From the NCBI RefSeq assembly GCF_900120175.1, contig NZ_FQLF01000002.1:1550001-1614000 (forward strand): a DNA stretch of 64,000 nt. The letters are read 5' to 3'. The notes beneath the pieces were generated by a model. That model worked only from the letters and a program-made list of their open reading frames with translations. It searched no databases and had not been told where the DNA came from. The position numbers and the translations under genes are program-made. Source of the stretch: Oceanicoccus sp. KOV_DT_Chl. Lineage in GTDB: Bacteria; Pseudomonadota; Gammaproteobacteria; Pseudomonadales; Dasaniaceae. This document shows, in pieces, positions 36,847 to 44,895 of the stretch. Within the stretch, counting starts at the first letter, position 1. Each line of letters begins with the position of its first letter.

Positions 36847-37989
36847 TTACGCGGGAGAAATCACACCACTAGGTAAATTTACAACCCTCGCCTCTAACCA
36901 CTCAGCATTACCAAGATCACCGCTTTCACAAGCCTTGAACATCGGCAGGCGATTCATTAGCCCCCAAATTGGCCTTGTCATTACACCAAGCGCATTGGTT
37001 TGTTCAATAAATTCATCCCGCTTAGCTTCATTAACCACTATCGCATTCAACCAGTAATTTGCCTTAGTGCCAGCTCTTTCTACAACAAAGCTCTCTTCAC
37101 GGCTTTCAAAAAACGTCTTGTATTGCTCAGCAATAGAACGCTTTATTGCCAAGAATCCATCTAATTGCTCCATCTGAGCACAGCCCAAAGCGGCATTTAA
37201 ATTTGGCATCCGGTAGTTATAAGCCACTTCATCATGTACATATTTATATGGGTGACTCAACTTTGCTGTAGTCGTAATATGTTTAGCCCGTTTTGCAAGT
37301 GCTTCATTATCGGTAACTAGCATACCACCGCCCCCCGTAGTAATTGTTTTATTACCATTAAAGCTAAATGCCGCTAATTCAGAAAAAGCCCCGGTATGCT
37401 TATCGCCTACAAAACTACCCAGAGACTCAGCAGCATCTTCCACTACAACCACTCCGTACTGATCGCAAACCGTTTTTATTTTTTCTATTCTCGCCGGATG
37501 ACCAAAAGTATGCATTGGCACACAGGCCTTTATTCTTCGGCCAGTCCTTCGATTAAAACACTCGTTACCACGAATCTCTGCGTTAGCCGCCAGCCACTCA
37601 GCCAACTTATCAGCTGACAAGCCCATACTATCCCGATCAACATCTATAAAGACCGGAATAGCACCACAATAACTAATAGCATTACAGGTGGCCACAAACG
37701 TTAGAGGCTGAGTAATAACCTCATCATTGGCGACCACTTCAGCCATCAACAAACAGACATGCAAAGCTGCGGTACCGTTGACAGTCGCCACCGCATATTT
37801 CCCACCAACATAGTCCGCAAACATTTTCTCAAAGCGGTCTACAAACTCGCCAACACTTGAAACAAATGTTGAATCAATTGTTTCAAGCACATATTTTTTT
37901 TCATTTCCTGAAAATACAGGCTCATGTAACGGCAAAAAGTTATTGGTTTTATATAAGCTATGCACAAACGCCGACACGTCTTTAGACAT
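36847..37989 (-). CDS. legC: LegC-family sugar aminotransferase
   Basis: A 380-residue DegT-type aminotransferase. PLP lysine Lys214 in FSFNGNKT, VNGTAALH at about 70-77 and VEDAAESLGS at about 183-192 are seen. The FNGNK form, rather than the FYPTK of the aminotransferase at 3472-4581, and the position next to LegB and NeuC fit the LegC group, which installs the 4-amino group in bacillosamine/legionaminic acid precursors. It overlaps legB by eight bases. Confidence 0.88.
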   Translation of the reverse strand: MSKDVSAFVHSLYKTNNFLPLHEPVFSGNEKKYVLETIDSTFVSSVGEFVDRFEKMFADYVGGKYAVATVNGTAALHVCLLMAEVVANDEVITQPLTFVATCNAISYCGAIPVFIDVDRDSMGLSADKLAEWLAANAEIRGNECFNRRTGRRIKACVPMHTFGHPARIEKIKTVCDQYGVVVVEDAAESLGSFVGDKHTGAFSELAAFSFNGNKTITTGGGGMLVTDNEALAKRAKHITTTAKLSHPYKYVHDEVAYNYRMPNLNAALGCAQMEQLDGFLAIKRSIAEQYKTFFESREESFVVERAGTKANYWLNAIVVNEAKRDEFIEQTNALGVMTRPIWGLMNRLPMFKACESGDLGNAEWLEARVVNLPSGVISPA

Positions 37990-38968
37990 TGTATAAATCT
38001 ACCTTGTACTTGGCTAAGTTCTCCGGCTGAACAAACCAGTCAATCGTTTTTTTCAAGCCGTCTTCTATAGAGTTCTGAGGTTTAAATCCGGTCATTTCCT
38101 GAATTTTGGAATTGTCACACCAAAGTCGAAACACCTCTGATTTACCCGGGCGGATACGATCTTCATCAGTAATAAATTTGACATCGCTCGCCATAATTTT
38201 TTTGATCAAATTAAGCGTGTCACCCACAGTGATCTCAAAATTTGATCCAATATTGATAGTTTTTCCAATAGCACTTTCAGCATTAGCTAATTCTATGAAG
38301 CCCCGACAGGTATCTTCAACGTAGTTGAAATCACGCGTCGGACTGACATCGCCTAATTCTATTTCTTTTTTTCCATTTGCTATTTGCGTAATAATTGTCG
38401 GAATAACTGCTCGCGCTGACTGCCGTGGCCCATAAGTATTAAAGGGCCGAGCAATGGTTAACGGTAAATCAAAAGCATTAAAAAAGCTCATCGCCATCGC
38501 ATCCGCACCAATTTTTGACGCGCTATAAGGTGATTGCGGTTGTAAAGGGTGCTCTTCATTAATTGGCACATATTGAGCCGTACCATACACCTCGCTTGTG
38601 GATGTATGAATAACTCGGCTGACACCATTATCAAGCGCCGCCTGACAAATATTTAAAGTCCCAATCACATTGGTCGACACATAACTTTCCGGCGCAACAT
38701 AGGAGTACGGTATAGCGATCAATGCGGCCAAGTGATAAACAATATCTACACCTTTGGTAATATGCTTGCAGTAATGCGGATCCCGGACATCGCCTGTTAG
38801 CACTTCAATATCGGCGAGACACGACACATCCTCAAGCCAACCCCAATTATTGAACGAATTATATTGAGAAAGCGCTTTAACCTTATGCCCTCGAGCAACT
38901 AACATTTCAACTAAATGCGAACCAATAAACCCGTCCGCCCCAGTGACTAACACAACACTATTGCTCAT
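37982..38968 (-). CDS. legB: Nucleotide-sugar 4,6-dehydratase (LegB type)
   Basis: A 328-residue extended SDR. Seen: TGADGFIG (9-16), the active site TSTSEVYG (about 122-129) with Tyr148 and Lys152 (YSASK). It dehydrates a GlcNAc nucleotide to the 4-keto-6-deoxy form, the first committed step towards legionaminic acid. First of the Leg genes in transcription order, 41 bp after the sialyltransferase-like gene. Confidence 0.87.
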   Translation of the reverse strand: MSNSVVLVTGADGFIGSHLVEMLVARGHKVKALSQYNSFNNWGWLEDVSCLADIEVLTGDVRDPHYCKHITKGVDIVYHLAALIAIPYSYVAPESYVSTNVIGTLNICQAALDNGVSRVIHTSTSEVYGTAQYVPINEEHPLQPQSPYSASKIGADAMAMSFFNAFDLPLTIARPFNTYGPRQSARAVIPTIITQIANGKKEIELGDVSPTRDFNYVEDTCRGFIELANAESAIGKTINIGSNFEITVGDTLNLIKKIMASDVKFITDEDRIRPGKSEVFRLWCDNSKIQEMTGFKPQNSIEDGLKKTIDWFVQPENLAKYKVDLYNV

Positions 38969-39009
38969 AAACCCACCATAAAATTAAAAATATTACTTTG
39001 TAGCCAAAC

Positions 39010-40056
39010 TTAGATATCAATCATATTAACACCAACACCCTCAAAGCCTGAGCGTAATTGTGTCAGTTCATCCTCATCTACATTCACCAGGTTCATACCT
39101 ACCGCATAGGTTTGACAATGATCTCCCAGAATAATCTGGCTGGTAAAAAGACCGGTACTAAAACTTGATATAACGGTTTTAAACGCCCGGTTTAATAACA
39201 TTAACTCCAATGGCTCTGCGACCTTTATCAACTCAAACCCTGGTTGAAAGAAACACATTGAACCATCTTCTCTTGGATGGGGAAGAAAATACACCTTCCC
39301 ACAACCTCGTTCTTTTAAAAGCTGACTAATGCGTAGGTTAATTTTTTCAACCTGATCCGGTGTCAACCTTTGACGCATATAAACCGGCTGACCTACGATT
39401 AGCGCATCATTGCTTTCAGCTCCAGCTCCCGAGTCCCGTCTAAAACTGGAAATATCAATAAACTCAGCTTTTGGGTGATCCAGGACATGGCCAGGAAAAG
39501 TATAGATTCTTTTAACCACATCGGTATCAGCACCATAGCGCTCACCTGAGAATTCAAAATATTCCAACTTCGGAAACAATGTCCTCACCAGAATATTATT
39601 CTTACTCTTAATCTTTTTCAGCTCTTTAGGCGTCAATATTCCACGGTAAAAACTGGAGGCTCCATGGGGAATAATACATACTCCAACATTGAATTCCCCG
39701 TATCTTTTCTGCAAATACCGTATCGAATAATTGCTGTTATTATTCTTTAGTCGGGACAAATATATTTCTATATCTTTAATTTCATCACCAACAATCTTGA
39801 TAGAACTCTCAATCTCAGATAAGTGAGAAAGCGCCACTCGCTGCCCGGAAAATAGGCCCTTGATATCTGTTAAAGCTAAATATTTTTTTTGCGACCATCC
39901 GCCCCATAGATATGAGCCGAGCAACCTTTCCTTATAGGCAAACAACAAACACGTCGCATCATCATTGAAAGAACCTGCAATCATATCGGCAACGACTCGT
40001 TCTAATTCTGTCTTAACAAAAAACAAGCGCACAAGTTGGGCGTTATTTTCATCCAT
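39010..40056 (-). CDS. Sialyltransferase-like protein (polysialyltransferase/GT52-like)
   Basis: A 348-residue protein without signal peptide or membrane helix. Seen: VCIIPHGASSFYRG at about 126-139, FLPHPRED with His260-Pro261, and ISSFSTGLF (296-304). An HP motif followed by an SS/T motif about 40 residues later is characteristic of several bacterial sialyltransferase families. It is located between the LPS kinases and the legionaminic acid genes. Its likely job is to add the nonulosonic acid to the LPS core. A clear N-terminal D/E-D/E-G motif is not obvious, so the family call is tentative. Confidence 0.55.
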   Translation of the reverse strand: MDENNAQLVRLFFVKTELERVVADMIAGSFNDDATCLLFAYKERLLGSYLWGGWSQKKYLALTDIKGLFSGQRVALSHLSEIESSIKIVGDEIKDIEIYLSRLKNNNSNYSIRYLQKRYGEFNVGVCIIPHGASSFYRGILTPKELKKIKSKNNILVRTLFPKLEYFEFSGERYGADTDVVKRIYTFPGHVLDHPKAEFIDISSFRRDSGAGAESNDALIVGQPVYMRQRLTPDQVEKINLRISQLLKERGCGKVYFLPHPREDGSMCFFQPGFELIKVAEPLELMLLNRAFKTVISSFSTGLFTSQIILGDHCQTYAVGMNLVNVDEDELTQLRSGFEGVGVNMIDI

Positions 40057-40060
40057 AAGT

Positions 40061-40885
40061 TTACGACCTCTTACCAGGCTTACTTTGAAATCCCCCTGAA
40101 TCCACTTGCGGATTAGCTAACATAAATCCTTCACCATAGGATTTATTATGCCTACTCTTTATTTTCGCATAATAACGACTCATACCAGCCTTAACCTCAT
40201 CAACTGTACGCCCCACTTTATTTGCATAAAGGCTTACGACTAAATCGGTAAGCTCCGCGGCTAAACCCGCTTCTTCGCAATCAATGACAAAGCGCGCAAC
40301 ATCCCGATAAAAATTAGAGCTATTTACCCGCTGCTTTCTAGCCCCGTCAATATCCACCAACAGGACATCTTGCCCCACGTGATCATATAAAATATTGGCC
40401 CACTTAAAATCACCATGCAGAACACCTGCTGTCATATGAAGTCCAGCCAAGAGAGACGCCAGCTTTTCAGCCAAGTTAGCTTTTTTAAACTCCTCATTAA
40501 GTGTGGAGCCAATTAAGTAGCGTAAATCCCGGCCACCTGCTTCATAAGCATTGATGGTATATAAACACGATGCGCTCCAATCAAACACCACACAATAAAG
40601 TTTGGGTACGCGAACATCTGCAGCGGCCATTGCGTTCGCAGCCGCCAACATCTTGTTGTATTTATGCCCGCCAAGCCGATATAAAATTGCCGATATAATT
40701 GATTTAAACTGATAACACTTTATAAAAAATTGGCTTCCACCTATCTCGGCCTTTCGCGCATCAACCTTACCGTCATCCTTAATCACACAGGCCTCACTCC
40801 ACACCTTATGCAAAAACTCAGCCCCCTGCGCTGATAGCAAGCCCGCTAACGGCTCTGACTGATGAATAACACGTATATTCAACAT
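40061..40885 (-). CDS. LPS kinase-like protein (Kdo kinase/WaaP superfamily)
   Basis: The chosen ATG at 40885 overlaps the stop of waaP as TAATG, giving 274 residues; an in-frame start at 40912 is possible but less coupled. Seen: VLHGDFKWANILY with His157, Gly158 and Asp159, and LLVDIDGAR with Asp178. These are the catalytic and metal-binding residues of small sugar kinases of LPS. It probably phosphorylates a core heptose or Kdo in the cytoplasm. It is one of three kinase-like genes in the operon. Confidence 0.75.
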   Translation of the reverse strand: MLNIRVIHQSEPLAGLLSAQGAEFLHKVWSEACVIKDDGKVDARKAEIGGSQFFIKCYQFKSIISAILYRLGGHKYNKMLAAANAMAAADVRVPKLYCVVFDWSASCLYTINAYEAGGRDLRYLIGSTLNEEFKKANLAEKLASLLAGLHMTAGVLHGDFKWANILYDHVGQDVLLVDIDGARKQRVNSSNFYRDVARFVIDCEEAGLAAELTDLVVSLYANKVGRTVDEVKAGMSRYYAKIKSRHNKSYGEGFMLANPQVDSGGFQSKPGKRS

Positions 40886-41703
40886 TAATCTGTCAACCAC
40901 CAATCCGAGCATGGCGATTCTTTACCATGATCTTTTTGATAGAGCTTTAATGCCACGCTATTAACTTTTTTCCAAAATTCAGTATCTAGCTGACGTAGGT
41001 TGCCATCGCCGTATATCTTCATAAATCGCAAGCAATCTCTCTTCGTTAAACCAATATTCATGGCCGAAAAATACAAACCGGCGATATCTTTTATCGCCCA
41101 ACGCTCAGGCACTTCTCGCCTCATTTGTGCACGATGCAAATCAATCAAATAACACCTGGGGTTATCTGGCTCCGCTGCATTGTTTTTTTCAAGTAAAAAA
41201 TGGCAAATATAATAATCGCGATGATTAATACCTGCCTTATGCATTGTCCTGCTTACGCTCGCCAACAATCTAACAAGGGCAATTCTATGTTTATATTCAG
41301 GAGGGGCTTCCTGCCACGCCGCGCAGTAATCTTCCAAACTAATGGTATTATTTAAATCATCAGTAAGAATAAATGACAACTGTTTAGCTGGATTCCAGCC
41401 ACGTTTACCGAATGCGGCAGTGGTGAGCGTCGACACCCCTAAATCGGTTAATTTTTTTGCCGCCAAGTACTCATTACTCGCGCCAATAACCGGTAACCGA
41501 AACTGTACTATATTTTTAAATATCTCATTCCAACCTATTCCTGTGTGAACTTTTAAAAAATAGCTACGTCCAGCAATAGTAACCTGCGAGGTAGTTCGCC
41601 CCTCTTTATTGCGATAAATATCACCCTTAATTTTCTGCACTTCGCAAAATGGGTCTTTACCTTGCCAGAGTCGTTTAAACTCATCTCGCAAAAAAAGTTT
41701 CAA
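40885..41703 (-). CDS. waaP: LPS core heptose(I) kinase WaaP/RfaP
   Basis: A 272-residue kinase. Seen: a likely ATP-binding lysine Lys51 (YFLKVH), the catalytic loop INHRDYYICHFLL with Asp163, and LIDLHRAQ with Asp188. Both motifs match WaaP closely. It phosphorylates heptose I of the inner core, often needed for outer-membrane stability. It overlaps waaG by four bases, as in Pseudomonas core operons. Confidence 0.88.
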   Translation of the reverse strand: MKLFLRDEFKRLWQGKDPFCEVQKIKGDIYRNKEGRTTSQVTIAGRSYFLKVHTGIGWNEIFKNIVQFRLPVIGASNEYLAAKKLTDLGVSTLTTAAFGKRGWNPAKQLSFILTDDLNNTISLEDYCAAWQEAPPEYKHRIALVRLLASVSRTMHKAGINHRDYYICHFLLEKNNAAEPDNPRCYLIDLHRAQMRREVPERWAIKDIAGLYFSAMNIGLTKRDCLRFMKIYGDGNLRQLDTEFWKKVNSVALKLYQKDHGKESPCSDWWLTD

Positions 41704-42845
41704 CGCTCATCCCCCGATTGATGTAAGCGATTAAAACAACGCTCCACACAATCAATACCCGTAGCATGCATGCTGTATAGATCGGCATTTTTAGCATAGC
41801 TCAAAGCATTTTTACGCCAACGCCCCATTAGCTCATCATTGTAGATAGCTAACAACTGCTGATTTAAATTTTGTTGCGAGAAAGGAGTTGATAAAACAAC
41901 CCCACAGTCAGCCTTATCAATATGTGGGGCATAACCGCAGACGTCCGTCACCAATACTGGCAAACCTGCCACTACCGCCTCTAACAAGACAATTCCTGCG
42001 GCTTCGTCTAGTGCCGGATGTACCAGGATATCAGCGGCCAACAGGAACCGCGGCACATCATCGCGACCGTTAAAAAATTTAACTTTATCTGCGACATTTA
42101 ATTTTTTAGCCAACGCCCGATAATTTTTTTCTTTATCCTGACCAAGAATATAGAGCTGCGTTTTTGCTAGTTTTTCAGCAGGTAGTGATGCCAAACTTTT
42201 AATGACTCTATCCAGCCCTTTTTTAATAAAGCCAGAGCCAATAAACAACATCAACTTATCATCATCGTCCAAGTTAAACTCGCAACGAAAATCGGCGCGT
42301 ATCTCGGTCGAGTTATCCGGCGCACACCGGTCACGGCTAATTCCCGGTGGCAACATAAACATTCGATCCGGCTCAGTATCGTAATGTTCGATAAATTTAT
42401 TTTTCTCTGTTTCAGAAATCAATAAAATATCGGTTTTTTGTCCGCGATTAAATATAGACTGCTCAGCCTTTGAAAAATGACGGTAACGCGCGCCTAGCCG
42501 ATACAACCAACTTCGATTTTTTTGCGCTTTATCTTCATAACATGAATCGGCGGCATAGTAGACATCCAAGCCCGGCATTTTATTAAAACCAAACACCACA
42601 TCAACAGGGTCGCGCTTAATATCATCGTTAGCATAAGCTGCAAATTTTTCATTGCGACGATGATTACTTAATGCCTTAATCGGAACAAAACGGACATCCA
42701 CGCCATCCGGAATTTGACCCTGCCACTTGATACAGTAAACCCGACACTGATGGCCTCGCGCTATAGCCTCTTGCAAAAAGCGCATAAAATCCCGCTCCAG
42801 GCCACCGTAAGGGAAATATTTAAACAAGCAAAAAGCTAGCTGCAT
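41700..42845 (-). CDS. waaG: LPS core glucosyltransferase I WaaG
   Basis: A 381-residue GT4 enzyme. Seen: N-terminal FPYGGLERDFMRFLQEA, the GSGFIKKGLDRVI loop, and the C-terminal donor-site motif DEAAGIVLLEAVVAGLPVLV. WaaG adds the first glucose (or another hexose in some species) of the outer core. It is 16 bp downstream of waaF and directly upstream of waaP. Confidence 0.88.
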   Translation of the reverse strand: MQLAFCLFKYFPYGGLERDFMRFLQEAIARGHQCRVYCIKWQGQIPDGVDVRFVPIKALSNHRRNEKFAAYANDDIKRDPVDVVFGFNKMPGLDVYYAADSCYEDKAQKNRSWLYRLGARYRHFSKAEQSIFNRGQKTDILLISETEKNKFIEHYDTEPDRMFMLPPGISRDRCAPDNSTEIRADFRCEFNLDDDDKLMLFIGSGFIKKGLDRVIKSLASLPAEKLAKTQLYILGQDKEKNYRALAKKLNVADKVKFFNGRDDVPRFLLAADILVHPALDEAAGIVLLEAVVAGLPVLVTDVCGYAPHIDKADCGVVLSTPFSQQNLNQQLLAIYNDELMGRWRKNALSYAKNADLYSMHATGIDCVERCFNRLHQSGDER

Positions 42846-42861
42846 TGAATCGCCTATTAGC

Positions 42862-43899
42862 TCAGCACAAGGAATCTAAAGATTGAATCACCTGCTCAGG
42901 TTTTAATTCACGTAAACATTTCATCGCATTTTCGGTTAAAGGGCACTCTCGCTTAAAGCATGGACCGCAATCTACTGACAACTGCACAACGGCTACATTA
43001 TCGCCCAAAGGGGGAGTAAATTCAGGCGAGGTTGAGCCATAAACAACCACCATTGGCCGCTGCAATGCTGCGGCCACATGCATCAAACCGGAATCATTAC
43101 TCACCACTGCAGCAGCCATGGATAAAATATCGACTGCTTCTGATAGTGCCGTTTGTCCCGCTAAATTTATACACGCTGGCCGCTGCTCCAAAGGCAGCGC
43201 CGCTTTAATACTTTCTGCCACAGCGTGGTCATTCGCTGAGCCAAATATTGCCACCTGCCAACCACGCTGAATGTAGGTTGCAGCGACGGCAGCATAATGC
43301 GCCTCCGGCCAGCGTTTGGCTGGACCAAATTCAGCGCCGGGACATAAAGCAAGAAAAGGTTGATCTGATCCCAGTTTATTGGCCTGCAGTAATTGCGGGA
43401 CGTTGTCCTGATTAACAACTAATTTTGGATAGGGTAATTGCTTAGGCAATTCAGCCCCTGGCGGATAGGCCAATGCAACAAAGCGCTGCACCATTAATGG
43501 GTAATTTCTTTTGATCAACAAACGGATGTCATTAAGTAAAAAATAGCGCATTTCGCCACGCCAGCCGGTGCGTTCGGGGATTTCGGCAAACATTGGCACC
43601 AATGCAGACTTTAATGAATTCGGCAGTACAATGGATTGATCATAGCGCTCGCGCTGCAAGGTTTTACCCAGTTGCATGCGCATCCCTAATTGCAACTTGC
43701 CGTGCCCCACAGGCATAGCAATACCGGCTCTCACTTCTGGCATGCGCTCCAGAATAGGTAAACTCCAGGCAGGGGCTAATACATCAATAATACAATCAGG
43801 ATTTTTTTGTTTAAGCACAATAAATAGGGACTGTGCCATCACCATATCGCCGACCCAGGACGGGCCGACGATAAGAATTTTTTTTGCAGCTAAGGCCAT
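42862..43899 (-). CDS. waaF: ADP-heptose:LPS heptosyltransferase II WaaF
   Basis: A 345-residue GT9 protein. Seen: ILIVGPSWVGDMVMAQSL at the N-terminus, CPGAEFGPAKRWP, and the donor-binding NDSGLMHVAAAL. It adds the second heptose of the inner core. It follows ilvE by 12 bp. The partner waaC, which adds the first heptose and follows waaF in Pseudomonas, is not present in this operon. Confidence 0.92.
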   Translation of the reverse strand: MALAAKKILIVGPSWVGDMVMAQSLFIVLKQKNPDCIIDVLAPAWSLPILERMPEVRAGIAMPVGHGKLQLGMRMQLGKTLQRERYDQSIVLPNSLKSALVPMFAEIPERTGWRGEMRYFLLNDIRLLIKRNYPLMVQRFVALAYPPGAELPKQLPYPKLVVNQDNVPQLLQANKLGSDQPFLALCPGAEFGPAKRWPEAHYAAVAATYIQRGWQVAIFGSANDHAVAESIKAALPLEQRPACINLAGQTALSEAVDILSMAAAVVSNDSGLMHVAAALQRPMVVVYGSTSPEFTPPLGDNVAVVQLSVDCGPCFKRECPLTENAMKCLRELKPEQVIQSLDSLC

Positions 43900-43911
43900 T
43901 AGATAGCCAGA

Positions 43912-44841
43912 CTACTTCGCTACCGGCGCCAACCAGTCAAGATGATTGTCATCACGACCTTTTACCGCATTAAAGTACATTGTTTGTAATTTTTCAGTCA
44001 GAGGACCACGGTCCCCGGAACCTATTTTACGGCCGTCCAACTCACGGATTGGTAACACTTCCGCAGCGGTGCCCGTGAAGAATGCTTCATCGGCAACGTA
44101 GACTTCATCGCGAGTAATCCGCTTTTCCCGAATGCTATAACCCAGTTCGGCCGCCAGCGCAAAAATCGTGGCGCGAGTAATACCATCAAGACAACTGGTT
44201 AACTCAGGGGTGTACATAATGTTATCGCGCACCATAAAAAAGTTTTCACCACTGCCTTCAGCCACGTAACCCTCATTATCTAACAGCAGGGCTTCATCGC
44301 AACCACAATCCAAAGCTTCCTTTAAGGCCAGCATGGAATTCATATAGTTACCATTGGCCTTGGCTTTACACATGGTGATGTTGACATGATGACGGGTGTA
44401 CGACGAGGTGCGCACTTTAATACCGTGCTCTTTCGCGTCGGGCGACATATAAGACGGCCATTCCCACGCGGCAACGATCACATGCACTTTCAAATTATCA
44501 GCCCGCAAACCCATACCTTCCGAACCATAAAAACACATGGGGCGCAGGTAGGCTTCCTTTAAATTATTTTCGCGCACGACTGCTTTTTGCGCTTCGATTA
44601 TCTGTTGATGATTAAACGGCATATCCATCATCAAAATATGGGCGCTGCGGAACAAGCGACTGGTATGCTCTTCTAATTTAAAAATACAGGTGCCGTTTTT
44701 TTCAGTTTCGTAGGCTCGCACCCCTTCAAAAACGCCCATGCCATAATGCAAGGTGTGGGTGAGTACATGGGTCTGCGCATCGCGCCAGGGAACCATTTCA
44801 CCGTCGTACCAAATAAGACCATCACGGTCGGCCATGGACAT
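43912..44841 (-). CDS. ilvE: Branched-chain-amino-acid aminotransferase
   Basis: The start at 44841 is preferred because the protein then begins MSMADRDGLIWYDGE, as in Pseudomonas IlvE; a longer frame reaches 44868. Gives 309 residues. Class IV PLP enzyme with HTLHYGMGVFEG, RTSSYTRHHVNI, a candidate PLP lysine in MCKAKANGNY and EGSGENFF. It makes valine, leucine and isoleucine from their keto acids. It lies between glnE and waaF, the same order as in Pseudomonas. Confidence 0.93.
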   Translation of the reverse strand: MSMADRDGLIWYDGEMVPWRDAQTHVLTHTLHYGMGVFEGVRAYETEKNGTCIFKLEEHTSRLFRSAHILMMDMPFNHQQIIEAQKAVVRENNLKEAYLRPMCFYGSEGMGLRADNLKVHVIVAAWEWPSYMSPDAKEHGIKVRTSSYTRHHVNITMCKAKANGNYMNSMLALKEALDCGCDEALLLDNEGYVAEGSGENFFMVRDNIMYTPELTSCLDGITRATIFALAAELGYSIREKRITRDEVYVADEAFFTGTAAEVLPIRELDGRKIGSGDRGPLTEKLQTMYFNAVKGRDDNHLDWLAPVAK

Positions 44842-44895
44842 ATCAAACTCCTCAATCTTCTCTAACACTGTTAATTAGTGCCGACAGCCAGGCTA

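Noticed and set aside
44842-44868. Longer ilvE start
   Set aside because: The shorter form begins MSMADRDG as in Pseudomonas IlvE, so the nine extra residues are probably untranslated.
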